Of a DNA stretch of 64,000 bases, positions 10,584 to 19,773 are shown one piece after another (the first letter of the stretch is position 1; each line of letters begins with the position of its first letter). The translations under genes were made by a program, and so were the position numbers. Source of the stretch: Ralstonia soli (GTDB lineage Bacteria; Pseudomonadota; Gammaproteobacteria; Burkholderiales; Burkholderiaceae); assembly GCF_023955655.1 (NCBI RefSeq), contig NZ_JAMXHT010000007.1, positions 426,552-490,551 on the forward strand. The letters are read 5' to 3'. The notes below the pieces were generated by a model. That model ran no database searches. It saw only the letters and a program-made list of their open reading frames with translations, and was not told the DNA's origin.

Positions 10584-11531
10584 TCAATTCCCTGCCAACA
10601 CGTGTCGCTGCGCGTCGAACAACGCGATCAGCGCGTCGGCGACGGCCCGCACGCGCGGTGATCGACGCACGTCGGGGTGAATCACCAACCAGATTTCTCG
10701 ATGCAACGCGGGGTCGTCGACAGGCAGCCGGCGCAAAAGCGTACCCGTTTCTGCGGGCGCGCCCAGGAAGTGCGGCAGCGCTGCAACGCCCAATCCGGCC
10801 AACGCCGCCTGATGGATGGCCGCCAGGTCGCTGCACCGTAGCACCACGCGGCGCTCACCCGCGTACTCGTCCAGCCAGCGTTGTTGCGGCACGTGGCGCA
10901 GGCGTTCGTCGTAGCCGATGAACTCCCATTCCGCTTCGGGCTGTGTGAGCACCTCGCGCGTTGCATAGAGGCCGTAGCCGAGATCGCCGAGCTGCCGGGT
11001 AGCGAGTGTGGATGCGGTGGGGCGCGACAGCCGGATGGCGAGGTCGGCCTCGTGCGCCATCAGGTTCGCGTTGCGCGTTTCGCCCAGCAGCACCAGGCTG
11101 ATACCCGGCCACTGGCGTCGCAGTGCCGCCAGGTGCGGTGCGATGAAATGGCTCGCAATGGTGGGCGGCGCGGAGATGCGCACCGTTCCGCGCAGGCTGC
11201 CTGCCCCCGCCGCCGCGCGCGCAAAGCCCGCGGCCTCCTGCTCCATGCGTTCGGCGCGTTCAGCCAGGGCGTTGCCTTCGGCGGTCAGGCGCCAGCCGCG
11301 CGGCAGGCGGTCGAACAGCCGCACGCCCAGCGATTGCTCCAGCGCTTCGGCCCGTCGCGCCACCGTGGTGTGTTCCACCGCCAGGCGCCGTGCCGCGGCC
11401 GACAGGCTGCCCTCGCGCGCCAGCACGAGGAAGTAGCGCACGTCATCCCACTGCAAGGAAGAAGAAGGTTCGGCCGCTGACGCCCGCGCACGGGCGGAGG
11501 TTTTCTTTGGCCGATCTGGGCTTTTTTGCAC
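10584..11531 (-). CDS. LysR-family transcriptional regulator
   Basis: 315 residues. A basic 26-residue N-terminal extension is followed by a winged helix (WDDVRYFLVLAREGSLSAAARRLAVEHTTVARRAEALEQ) and the substrate-binding fold beginning GTVRISAPPTIASHFIAP. It belongs to the group whose effector domain starts with this pattern. It is divergent from the quinone oxidoreductase gene 130 bp away and probably controls it, as is usual for LysR proteins; the effector is unknown. Unusual: a complete copy of the dispersed repeat lies inside the coding sequence (10732-10755), encoding ETGTLLRR near the C terminus, where the family still expects a similar loop. Confidence 0.92.
   Translation of the reverse strand: MQKSPDRPKKTSARARASAAEPSSSLQWDDVRYFLVLAREGSLSAAARRLAVEHTTVARRAEALEQSLGVRLFDRLPRGWRLTAEGNALAERAERMEQEAAGFARAAAGAGSLRGTVRISAPPTIASHFIAPHLAALRRQWPGISLVLLGETRNANLMAHEADLAIRLSRPTASTLATRQLGDLGYGLYATREVLTQPEAEWEFIGYDERLRHVPQQRWLDEYAGERRVVLRCSDLAAIHQAALAGLGVAALPHFLGAPAETGTLLRRLPVDDPALHREIWLVIHPDVRRSPRVRAVADALIALFDAQRHVLAGN
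10732..10755 (+). repeat. dispersed quasi-palindromic repeat, copy 3, inside a LysR gene
   Basis: Identical in all 24 bases to copy 2 but lying within the LysR coding sequence, 154 bp inside its 3' end. Read on the minus strand it supplies ETGTLLRR in frame and no stop. Confidence 0.9.
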
Positions 11532-11628
11532 AGAAGGTGGTCAGTTTTTGTGAATTCCCGGGTGATTCTGAACGGAATACGCTTGTTTCACAACGTGACG
11601 AACGCAGTGCCTGTCATCACGAAAACCG

Positions 11629-11649
11629 AAAAGCGTACCCATTTCTGCG
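11629..11649 (+). repeat. dispersed quasi-palindromic repeat, copy 4
   Basis: AAAAGCGTACCCATTTCTGCG: the consensus with one change (CCCG to CCCA), with CCGA in place of the outer CGCA. It lies in the leader region 12 bp before the oxidoreductase start codon, between the divergent LysR and oxidoreductase genes, so it could matter for expression. Confidence 0.8.
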
Positions 11650-11661
11650 AGGACTTTTGCC

Positions 11662-12660
11662 ATGCATGCCAAGGTGATTCAACTCCGCGAACCCGGACCG
11701 GCATTGGGTTTGCAGCCCGCCAGCCTGATGTTGCCGCCGCCAGCGCCCCATGCGTTGACGGTGCGGCACACCGCCATCGGCGTGAACTTTGTCGACGTGT
11801 ATCACCGTGCCGGGCTGTATCCGGTGCCCGCGTTTCCTGCCGTGCTCGGTGTGGAGGGCGTCGGTGTGGTGGAAGCCATGGGTACGGAGGTGCGCGGCTT
11901 TGTGGTTGGCCAGCGCGTAGCGTGGGCGGGGCTGATGGACGGTGCACCCGGCGGCTACACCAGCCACCGCAACATCCCGGCCGAACGGGCGATTGCCTTG
12001 CCTGATGCATTGGACGACGAAACCGTGGCCGCCACGTTGATGCGCGGCATCACCGCGCACATGCTGCTGACGCGGGTACGCCAGGTCCGTGCCGGCGATA
12101 ACGTGCTCGTGCACGCCGCCGCCGGCGGCCTCGGTGTGCTGCTGGTGCAGTGGGCCAAGCGCCAGGGCGCGCGCGTGATCGGCACTGTCGGCAGCGAGGC
12201 GAAGGCCGCCACCGCCCTGGGCCACGGCGCGGATCACGTCGTGCAGCATCGCCAGCAGGACGTGCGCGAAGCCGTGCTGCAGCTCACTGGCGGGGACGGC
12301 GTCGACTACGTGATCGACGGTGTTGGCGGCGCGATGCTGCAGACCTCGTTGGCGGTGACGCGGCCCTTCGGCATGGTGGCGAGCATCGGCCAGGCGGGCG
12401 ACGTGAGCAATGCGCAAACGAGCGCCATCGACCTCGCGGCGCTTGGGCCGTCACGCTCGATCGCGCTGGCGCGGCCCGGGGTGTTTCGCTACATGGCCGA
12501 TCTGTCGTGCTACCGGGCGGCTGCCCAGGCTGCGCTGCAGCGCATGCTCGACGGTGTGCGCGTACCTGTGGGCGGGCCGTATGCACTCGAAGACGCTGCC
12601 GCCGCGCACACCGCATTGGAGGCCGGTCAGACGTCCGGCGCGTTGCTCTTGCGGCCCTGA
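11662..12660 (+). CDS. NADPH:quinone oxidoreductase-like MDR protein
   Basis: 332 residues, the usual length of QorA-type zeta-crystallin-like reductases in the medium-chain dehydrogenase superfamily. N-terminal GroES-like fold with VNFVDVYHRAGLYP, the quinone reductase signature; nucleotide-binding fold with VHAAAGGLGVLLVQWAKRQG and IGTVGSEAKA (Ser near the second strand, consistent with NADPH). No zinc-binding Cys cluster, as expected. Probable role: reduction of quinones or electrophilic enones, under control of the divergent LysR. AGGA lies before ATG 11662. Confidence 0.9.
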   Translation: MHAKVIQLREPGPALGLQPASLMLPPPAPHALTVRHTAIGVNFVDVYHRAGLYPVPAFPAVLGVEGVGVVEAMGTEVRGFVVGQRVAWAGLMDGAPGGYTSHRNIPAERAIALPDALDDETVAATLMRGITAHMLLTRVRQVRAGDNVLVHAAAGGLGVLLVQWAKRQGARVIGTVGSEAKAATALGHGADHVVQHRQQDVREAVLQLTGGDGVDYVIDGVGGAMLQTSLAVTRPFGMVASIGQAGDVSNAQTSAIDLAALGPSRSIALARPGVFRYMADLSCYRAAAQAALQRMLDGVRVPVGGPYALEDAAAAHTALEAGQTSGALLLRP

Positions 12661-12664
12661 ATCA

Positions 12665-12687
12665 CGCAAAGCGTACCCGTTTCTGCG
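12665..12687 (+). repeat. dispersed quasi-palindromic repeat, copy 5
   Basis: CGCAAAGCG, then TACC, then CGTTTCTGCG: one A shorter in the left arm than copies 2 and 3. It lies 4 bp after the oxidoreductase stop codon and before the YciI-like gene. Confidence 0.85.
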
Positions 12688-12765
12688 AGACCTTTTTAGG
12701 CGCTTGGCGCTGTCGTCGTGTCTCGCATGTCGGTGTTTTTCTTCACTCAGCAAAGGAGTTGTCAC

Positions 12766-13083
12766 ATGCTGTACTTGATTCTTTTCACCTATACCGCACC
12801 GCTCGAAGCCCTGGATCGCGTGTTGCCCGCGCATCGCGCGCACCTGGATGCGCATTACGCGAGCGGACACTTTGTGATGTCAGGACCGTTCTATCCGCGT
12901 GAGGGCGGCGGGATCCTGGCGCGCGCCGATTCGCGCGAGGCCATCGACGCCATCGTCGCGCGCGACCCGTTTGTGATCGAGAACCTGGTACGGGTGCAGG
13001 TGATTGCGTGGGGTCCGAATCGCCGCAGCGCGGATGTGCCCCAGGCGTGGTTGCCCGACGCGCACGTCGCCGTAGCGACATAA
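12766..13083 (+). CDS. YciI-family protein
   Basis: 105 residues with the YciI/dimeric alpha-beta barrel pattern: MLYLILFTYT, an RAHLDAHYASGHFVMSGPF segment carrying the conserved His and Gly-Pro, RADSREAIDAIVARDPFVI, and a terminal strand QVIAWGP. Function of the family is poorly defined; some members are small dehydratases or muconolactone-isomerase-like. AAAGGAG at 12752-12758 fixes the start at ATG 12766 rather than 12718. It may be cotranscribed with the quinone oxidoreductase, from which it is 105 bp away. Confidence 0.88.
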   Translation: MLYLILFTYTAPLEALDRVLPAHRAHLDAHYASGHFVMSGPFYPREGGGILARADSREAIDAIVARDPFVIENLVRVQVIAWGPNRRSADVPQAWLPDAHVAVAT

Positions 13084-13672
13084 GGCGCGCGAGGCGTCGC
13101 GTGATGGCACGACCGCCGTTCGGGCGCGAGCACCTGCTGTTTGTGATTGCCGGGATGATCGACTGCGCGGGGTCGCTGTCGACGATCCTGTTTCGCCAGT
13201 GCTTGCGCCACCTGCAGTGGTGGCTGTCGGACCGACCTGGCGGGGCGGCCACAGCGCGCGCTGCCGTGGTGGGCGCGCCTGCGCGCGGGCATCACCTTGC
13301 AGGTCGCCCTGAAGTGTGGATCCCGCGCAAGGGCGCCTGAAGACGATATGGAAGCCATTGCCGTGGGCGATGGCGTACTCGGTGCGCGGCAGAGCCTGGT
13401 ACGCAGCGCGCCGGCGCTGTGTTCGGTGGCCGGCGGCGCGTCCATCAGGCGCGAAGGGCCGACGTGCCGTCGGTATATGCGCGCTGCGCGGGCCCGCAAT
13501 CGAGAAGACGCCGGAGATGACGCACAGCACCTTCCCGCAGGTCCGAAGACACGCAGAAATAGGTACGCTTTTGGCCCGTCGCAGCGAATTCCTGCTGCGC
13601 TTGGCCATCAATTCCCCGCAACGAGCGCCGTGCGAGGCAATACCCACCTGCGTTTTGCGTTTTGCGGTGAGC
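13084..13672 (+). other. 589-bp stretch without a recognisable gene
   Basis: Several open frames on both strands, none with a family signature. The best candidate is plus-strand 13104-13340, beginning MARPPFGREHLLFVIAGMID with a short hydrophobic run, then losing protein-like character. A second stretch at 13348-13470 reads MEAIAVGDGVLGARQSLV. No good ribosome binding site precedes either. This may be decayed coding sequence; it also holds repeat copy 6. Confidence 0.4.
13552..13572 (-). repeat. dispersed quasi-palindromic repeat, copy 6
   Basis: CGCAGAAATAGGTACGCTTTT on the plus strand, i.e. reverse orientation like copy 1, with two changes in the centre. It lies in the unassigned stretch before the 48-residue protein gene. 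Confidence 0.75.
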
Positions 13673-13819
13673 TTAGCGGCCCGAACGGCGATACAGCTCG
13701 GCCATCATGCCGCAGCTTTCCACGTGCAGCGCGATGGCGCGGCTGGCTTCACGGCGCACGACTTGCCAAAAACGGGCGAAGCGGGAGACGGGAGCAGCAT
13801 TGAGGGCGACGGTGTTCAT
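13673..13819 (-). CDS. 48-residue basic/hydrophobic small protein, unknown function
   Basis: Begins MNTVALNAAPVSRFARFWQ and ends MMAELYRRSGR. A strong ribosome binding site (AGAAGGA, plus coordinates 13826-13832) lies seven bases before the ATG, which is the main support. The amphipathic central part (FWQVVRREASRAIALH) looks like a single helix. It is reminiscent in size and Arg-rich character of the small DUF1127-like proteins common in proteobacteria, but the match is not good enough to assign. Its upstream region carries two tandem palindromic motifs, suggesting tight regulation. Confidence 0.6.
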   Translation of the reverse strand: MNTVALNAAPVSRFARFWQVVRREASRAIALHVESCGMMAELYRRSGR

Positions 13820-13843
13820 GGCGATTCCTTCTGAGGACTGATT

Positions 13844-13889
13844 TAGGGATAACCCTAGTAGGGAATACCCGAATATTAGTTCGGATATT
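13844..13889. promoter_or_regulatory. tandem palindromic motifs upstream of the 48-residue protein gene
   Basis: TAGGGATAACCC (13844-13855) and TAGGGAATACCC (13859-13870) repeat with a 15-bp offset; the first is part of the near-palindrome TAGGG-ATAA-CCCTA. Next come GAATATT (13871-13877) and GGATATT (13883-13889). The group lies 25-70 bp upstream of the minus-strand small gene, where a promoter and operator would be expected, and about 135 bp before the aminopeptidase gene. Confidence 0.55.
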
Positions 13890-13942
13890 GCGACGCAGCA
13901 AATCGAATTCGCAGGTGTCGCCTCATCGCCACATGCGTGTGA

Positions 13943-14977
<1,035 letters not shown>

Positions 14978-14989
14978 TCGGATCGACCC

Positions 14990-15895
14990 GTGACCGACTC
15001 TGCCGACCTGCGCTTCCTGCTCGCCATCCAGGACAACGGCAGCCTGGTGGCGACGGCGCGCGCGCTGGGCCTGACGCCATCGGCTGTCTCCCAGCGGTTG
15101 CAGCAGTTGGAGAAGAAGCTGGGGACACGGCTGTTGGATCGCTCTGCGCGCAGCCTGCGCTTCACGCAAGAGGGCACGCTGCTGTGCGAGCGCGGCGCGG
15201 AGCTGATCCGCCAGCTCGATGCCCTGTCGGACGATTTGCACTCGCGCCGGGGCGGCCTTGTCGGCACGCTCAAGGTCAACGCGCCGCTGGGGTTTGGGCG
15301 GCGCTATGTGGCCCCCCTCATTGCCGATTTTCAGCGGCAACATCCCGACGTCGATATCGAACTGACGCTTTCCGATGCGCCGCTCACGGAAGCGGCCGAC
15401 CGCTTTGATGTGGTGGTGCACATCGGTGCGCTGCAGGCGTCGAACCTGGTGGGTTATGCGATTGCGCCGAATGCGCGTTTTGTCTGCGCGTCACCGGCGT
15501 TCGTAAAGCGCTTCGGCCTGCCAGAAACGCCCGATGACCTGGCCGCGCTGCCGTGCATCGTGCTGCGTGAGAACAAGGAAGACGTGTCGCTCTGGCACTT
15601 CAGCAAGGGGCGCACGAGCCGCAGCGTGCGTGTGCCGAGCCAGCTCATCTGCAACGATGGCGACGTGATCCGCCAGTGGGCGGGCGAAGGGCGCGGGGTG
15701 ATCCTGCGCTCTGAATGGGATGTGGCCGACGACCTGCGCGCGGGCCGGCTGGTGCGGTTGCTGCCGGGTTGGAAGGCACCGGACGCCAACGTGATCGCGC
15801 TCACGCACAACCGGGCGGGGCTGCCGCAGCGTACGCGTCATTTCATGCAGGCACTGCAGAGCCGCTTTAAGCCGCAGCCGCCGTGGCGCGCATGA
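14990..15895 (+). CDS. LysR-family transcriptional regulator
   Basis: 301 residues, GTG start 12 bp after pip. Winged helix DLRFLLAIQDNGSLVATARALGLTPSAVSQRLQQLEKKLGTRLLDR, then an effector domain beginning GTLKVNAPLGFGRRYVAPLIADF, the pattern of the CrgA/aaeR-like branch. It reads toward the HAD/aldolase pair 95 bp downstream and may control that pair or itself. The effector is unknown. Confidence 0.92.
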   Translation: MTDSADLRFLLAIQDNGSLVATARALGLTPSAVSQRLQQLEKKLGTRLLDRSARSLRFTQEGTLLCERGAELIRQLDALSDDLHSRRGGLVGTLKVNAPLGFGRRYVAPLIADFQRQHPDVDIELTLSDAPLTEAADRFDVVVHIGALQASNLVGYAIAPNARFVCASPAFVKRFGLPETPDDLAALPCIVLRENKEDVSLWHFSKGRTSRSVRVPSQLICNDGDVIRQWAGEGRGVILRSEWDVADDLRAGRLVRLLPGWKAPDANVIALTHNRAGLPQRTRHFMQALQSRFKPQPPWRA

Positions 15896-15898
15896 TGT

Positions 15899-15929
15899 AG
15901 CCAGACTGAATCTTTGAATCAGACTGGCT
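15899..15929. promoter_or_regulatory. inverted repeat between LysR gene and HAD operon
   Basis: AGCCAGACTGA (15899-15909) and TCAGACTGGCT (15919-15929) pair over 10 of 11 positions around a nine-base spacer. There is no T-run, so an operator for the adjacent LysR or another regulator is more likely than a terminator. It sits about 60 bp before the HAD gene. Confidence 0.55.
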
Positions 15930-15989
15930 TCACCGAAAGCCGGCGCGCGGTACCTACAATCGGCTGCAACGATCTCCACTGATTGGCAG

Positions 15990-16652
15990 GTGACCAGCGT
16001 GACGTCTTCCCCTTCTTCTTCCGGCTATCCCAAGGCCATCCTGTTCGATCTACTGACCGCGCTGCTGGACTCGTGGTCGCTATGGAACCGCGCGGCCGGT
16101 TCGGAACCGGCGGGCCGCACGTGGCGCGCCGAGTATCTGCGGCTCACCTATGGCTGCGGGAAGTACGTCCCCTATGAAGCGATGGTGCGGCAGGCGGCGC
16201 AGAACGTGGGTTTGCCCGCTTCAGCGCCCGACGCACTGGAAACCCACTGGCAGCAGCTCACACCGTGGAGCTGCGCTGCAGAGGCGCTGGCCCAGCTCCA
16301 GCCGCACTGCAAGCTGGCCGTCGTCACCAACTGCTCGGAGCGATTGGGCCGGCAAGCTGCCGCGTTGCTGCCCATCACGTGGGATGTCGTCATCACGGCC
16401 GAGCAGGCGGGCGTGTACAAGCCCGACCCGGAGCCGTACCGCATGGCGCTCGAACAGCTTGGCGTGGACGCAGCCGATGCGGCGTTCGTGGCCGGCTCCA
16501 GCTACGACATGTTCGGCACCGCCGCCGTGGGTCTACGCACGTACTGGCACAACCGCATCGGCCTGGCGCCGGTGGAAGGTGCGCAGTTGCCGGAAATCAC
16601 CTCGCCCACGCTCGAAGACCTGTTGCCCTGGGCCCGCCGTTTTGCCGCATAA
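15990..16652 (+). CDS. HAD-superfamily hydrolase, haloacid dehalogenase-like
   Basis: 220 residues. Motif I is FDLLTALLDSW: the nucleophile Asp is there but the second Asp of phosphatases (DxD) is Leu, as in the haloacid-dehalogenase branch, which has a non-acidic residue here. Motif II TN in VVTNCS, motif III Lys in VYKPDPEPY, motif IV region AGSSYDMFGTAAVGL. Phosphatase activity therefore looks unlikely; the substrate is unknown. GTG 15990 or GTG 15999 may be the start, with GGCAGG just upstream. The next gene follows after 10 bp, so the two form an operon, hinting at a shared substrate. Confidence 0.85.
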   Translation: MTSVTSSPSSSGYPKAILFDLLTALLDSWSLWNRAAGSEPAGRTWRAEYLRLTYGCGKYVPYEAMVRQAAQNVGLPASAPDALETHWQQLTPWSCAAEALAQLQPHCKLAVVTNCSERLGRQAAALLPITWDVVITAEQAGVYKPDPEPYRMALEQLGVDAADAAFVAGSSYDMFGTAAVGLRTYWHNRIGLAPVEGAQLPEITSPTLEDLLPWARRFAA

Positions 16653-16662
16653 GGACGCAACC

Positions 16663-17802
16663 ATGACGACCGACACGCTGGATACGCTCGACACCCCTGC
16701 AGCCCTGATCGACCTGCCCCGCATGCAGCACAACATCGCGCGCATGCAGCACCGCATGAACGCGCTGGGCGTGAAGTTTCGCCCGCACGTGAAGACTACC
16801 AAGTGCCTCGACGTCGTACGCGCCCAGGTCGCGGCCGGCGCGCAGGGCATCACCGTATCGACGTTGAAGGAGGCCGAGGCGTTCTTTGCCGCCGGCATCA
16901 AGGACATTCTGTATGCAGTGGGCATCGTTGCCACCAAGCTGCCGCGTGCGATGGCGCTGCGCAACCGCGGCTGCGACCTGAAGCTCGTGGTTGACAACGT
17001 GGAGGCCGCGCAAGCCGTGGTCGACCATGCCCGCGCGCATGGCGAACGCTGCGAGGTGTGGATCGAAGTCGATACCGATGGCCACCGCTCCGGCATCACG
17101 CCCGAGCAGGACGCGCTGCTGGAAGTGGGACGCATCCTGCAAGACGGCGGCATCGACGTGGGCGGCGTGATGACGCACGCCGGTTCCAGCTACGACTTGA
17201 ACGACCACGCCGCGCTGGCCGCATTGGCCGAGCAGGAGCGCGCCGGCTGCGTGCGCGCGGCGCAGCGCCTGCGCGAGGCGGGTGTGCCGTGCGCGGCGGT
17301 CAGTGTCGGCTCCACGCCGACTGCGCTGGCCGCCGAGCACCTCGAAGGCGTGACCGAGGTGCGCGCGGGCGTGTACGTGTTCTTCGACCTCGTCATGCAC
17401 AACGTGGGCGTGTGTGCGATGGACGAGATTGCCCTGAGCGTGCTGACCACCGTGATCGGCCATCAGCTCGACAAGGGCTGGGTGATTGTCGATGCCGGAT
17501 GGATGGCGATGAGCCGCGACCGCGGTACCGCCAAGCAGCCGCGTGACTTCGGCTACGGGCAACCCTGCGCGCTCGACGGCACGCTGCTCGACGGGCTCAT
17601 GCTGATTGGCGCGAACCAGGAACACGGCATCCTCGCCGCCAGCGATGGCTCGGTGCGGCACGATCTTGCGCAGCGCTTCCCGGTCGGCACGAAGCTGCGT
17701 GTGCTGCCGAACCATGCATGCGCCACCGGGGCGCAGTTTCCGGAATACCAGGCGGTGTCGTCGCGTGGTGTGCAAACGTGGGGGCGGTTTCAGGGGTGGT
17801 GA
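16663..17802 (+). CDS. D-threonine aldolase / D-serine dehydratase-like PLP enzyme
   Basis: 379 residues, fold III PLP enzyme of the DSD1/D-threonine aldolase family. It opens with DTPAALIDLPRMQHNI; the PLP lysine lies in FRPHVKTTK, at the conserved place. The metal site of the C-terminal domain is visible as LPNHACATGAQF (His-x-Cys), so a divalent metal requirement is expected. Likely reaction: retro-aldol cleavage of a D-beta-hydroxy amino acid, or dehydration of D-serine; sequence alone does not separate these. It is cotranscribed with the HAD gene and downstream of a LysR. Confidence 0.9.
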   Translation: MTTDTLDTLDTPAALIDLPRMQHNIARMQHRMNALGVKFRPHVKTTKCLDVVRAQVAAGAQGITVSTLKEAEAFFAAGIKDILYAVGIVATKLPRAMALRNRGCDLKLVVDNVEAAQAVVDHARAHGERCEVWIEVDTDGHRSGITPEQDALLEVGRILQDGGIDVGGVMTHAGSSYDLNDHAALAALAEQERAGCVRAAQRLREAGVPCAAVSVGSTPTALAAEHLEGVTEVRAGVYVFFDLVMHNVGVCAMDEIALSVLTTVIGHQLDKGWVIVDAGWMAMSRDRGTAKQPRDFGYGQPCALDGTLLDGLMLIGANQEHGILAASDGSVRHDLAQRFPVGTKLRVLPNHACATGAQFPEYQAVSSRGVQTWGRFQGW

Positions 17803-17829
17803 GTCGTCGGCTTCCGGGGGGGCGTTTCT

Positions 17830-19773
17830 TCAGGCAGCGAGCGACGGAAGATGCAGCGTGATGCGTGTCGAGCCCGGCGAAGACTGGATGTCGAACGTGC
17901 CGCCCAGTCTGCCGACGCGCGCGCGCATGCTGTGCATGCCGGTTCCGTGATGGACTGGAGCTGCGTGAGCCGCAAGCCCAACGCCATTGTCGTGGACAGT
18001 CATTCGCAAGCCCTGCTCGCTGTAATGCATCTCAACGTCAACGTGGCTCGCACGGCTGTGCTTGAACACGTTCGTCAACGCTTCCTGCAGGACCCGCATG
18101 ATCTCCAGGCTCTTCGCCGGCGGTAGCGTGCAGGCCTCGAGGCCGACCGGATGCCAGCGGCATTCGATGCCCTGCGCGTCGAGCAGGCGCGTGAGTCGGT
18201 GCCGCAATGGCGCGATCTGGTCGGCCAGCGTGGTCTCGCCGTAGTGCTGGCTGGCGGCCGAGTCGATGATCATGCGCAGGTCGTCGCGCAGCTCTTTCAG
18301 AATGGACAGGAACCGCTGGGGCGGGACATCGGCTGGCGTACGCTCCAGCGCCACGATGCTGCTGACCAGCGTGCCGCCCAGGCCATCGTGCAGGTCATGT
18401 GCAAGGTTGAGCCGTTCGCCCAGGCGCGCGTTGGCAATCTCCAGTTCATGCTGGCGTTCCAGCGTGCGCGTCAGTTCGGACCGGGCCGCGTCCACGCTTC
18501 GCTTCAGGTCTTTGTTGAAGCCCTCGATACGGTGCAGGTTTGCGACAAACTGCCGGCCCAGGACGAGGGCCATGCCAACCACCAGCACCTGCGACATCAA
18601 TGCCGTGTAGTAGGTGTTGTCGTGAACAATCGTGAGAACGGCCAACAGATCATGCAAACCTGCGACCACGAAGACGAGCACGCAATAGCCAAGGATGCGG
18701 TGTTCGGCGCGCCCGTATCGGAATGCAAAAACCACGAAGGCCAGACTGGCTGCAAAGAACTGGCAGGCTTGTGCGATGAACAGTACCGACCGTACGTCCT
18801 CAACGTGCGGGTGCGGTGTGCAAATCAATGCTGCGCTGGTCAGCGCGACAACCAGCCACAGCACCCGCTCAACACGCGGCCAGCGTCGCTCGCAGAAGCG
18901 CAGCGTAAAGACGGTGTGCGCGGTGCAGTAGACCGAGAAAGCAATAGCGTTGGCAATCTCCCAAGCATCGGTACTGGCAAACGGCCACGTGCTGGTTGCG
19001 ATCTGGTTGTAGCCGACCGCCCACCACGCAAGCGTTGTGAAGGCAAACCAGCTATAGACGGATTCCCGACGCCGCATCATCCACATCGCGAGGAAGAAGC
19101 AGCCCAGCGTGGCGTTGACCGCAAGGCTCGCCAACTGCATATCGAACCGGACCCAACGTGCAGCGTCAAACCGGGTTTGCATTTGCGCGGGCGGGCCCAG
19201 CGAGGCCGGCCCCAAGCCGGCTTGATACATGGCTATTCCGGAAACACGCACCAGCAGCGTATTCGTGCCATCGCGCAGCAGCGCCGCCGGCAGTAGAAGA
19301 TAACGCGGCGTGTTCCAGGCGCGCGAGAGCGGCTCCGCGAGCTGCGTATCGCGATGCAGCAGCGTGCCATTCAGGTAAATCGCCCCCGACATGTTGAGGT
19401 AGTCGAGCAAGGCAGCAACGGGCGTATCGACGTGCGCCTGTTGCCAGCTCAGCCGATACCACACCACGCCATCAAAACCAGGCCAGCGGCTCGCCCAGAA
19501 ATCGGGAAGTTTGACGTCGACCCAGCCGGTGGCCGGCGGGCGGTCCTGCTCGACCGGGATGGCAGGTTGTGCGTCCAACGCGTAAGCCCGGACGGCCTGG
19601 ATGCTGGAAAACGCTGGCGCCTGCGCTGCGGATGTCGACGGTGTCGCTGCCCATGACGCGGAGGCTAGCGCCCACGCGCAAACTAAGGCAGCCAGCCATT
19701 GGAGCGCGCTTCGAAGATCGCTTGCGTACGCGAATTGACGGCGAGCTTCTTGTAGATATTTCTGATGTGGCAT
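17830..19773 (-). CDS. 7TMR-DISM sensor histidine kinase (NarL-type partner)
   Basis: 647 residues. An N-terminal signal-like segment (WLAALVCAWALASASWAA) precedes an extracellular jelly-roll-like sensor region (about 45-215), then seven membrane helices (about 220-415), a coiled coil and a HisKA_3 domain with phosphorylated His in LAHDLHDGLGGTLVSSI. The ATPase domain has N box LQEALTNVFKHS and G1 box VHDNGVGL. This is a 7TMR-DISM kinase, thought to sense carbohydrates or other small molecules. The annotated ATG overlaps the regulator gene by 91 bp; a later non-ATG start is possible. It follows its response regulator in one operon. Confidence 0.92.
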   Translation of the reverse strand: MPHQKYLQEARRQFAYASDLRSALQWLAALVCAWALASASWAATPSTSAAQAPAFSSIQAVRAYALDAQPAIPVEQDRPPATGWVDVKLPDFWASRWPGFDGVVWYRLSWQQAHVDTPVAALLDYLNMSGAIYLNGTLLHRDTQLAEPLSRAWNTPRYLLLPAALLRDGTNTLLVRVSGIAMYQAGLGPASLGPPAQMQTRFDAARWVRFDMQLASLAVNATLGCFFLAMWMMRRRESVYSWFAFTTLAWWAVGYNQIATSTWPFASTDAWEIANAIAFSVYCTAHTVFTLRFCERRWPRVERVLWLVVALTSAALICTPHPHVEDVRSVLFIAQACQFFAASLAFVVFAFRYGRAEHRILGYCVLVFVVAGLHDLLAVLTIVHDNTYYTALMSQVLVVGMALVLGRQFVANLHRIEGFNKDLKRSVDAARSELTRTLERQHELEIANARLGERLNLAHDLHDGLGGTLVSSIVALERTPADVPPQRFLSILKELRDDLRMIIDSAASQHYGETTLADQIAPLRHRLTRLLDAQGIECRWHPVGLEACTLPPAKSLEIMRVLQEALTNVFKHSRASHVDVEMHYSEQGLRMTVHDNGVGLAAHAAPVHHGTGMHSMRARVGRLGGTFDIQSSPGSTRITLHLPSLAA

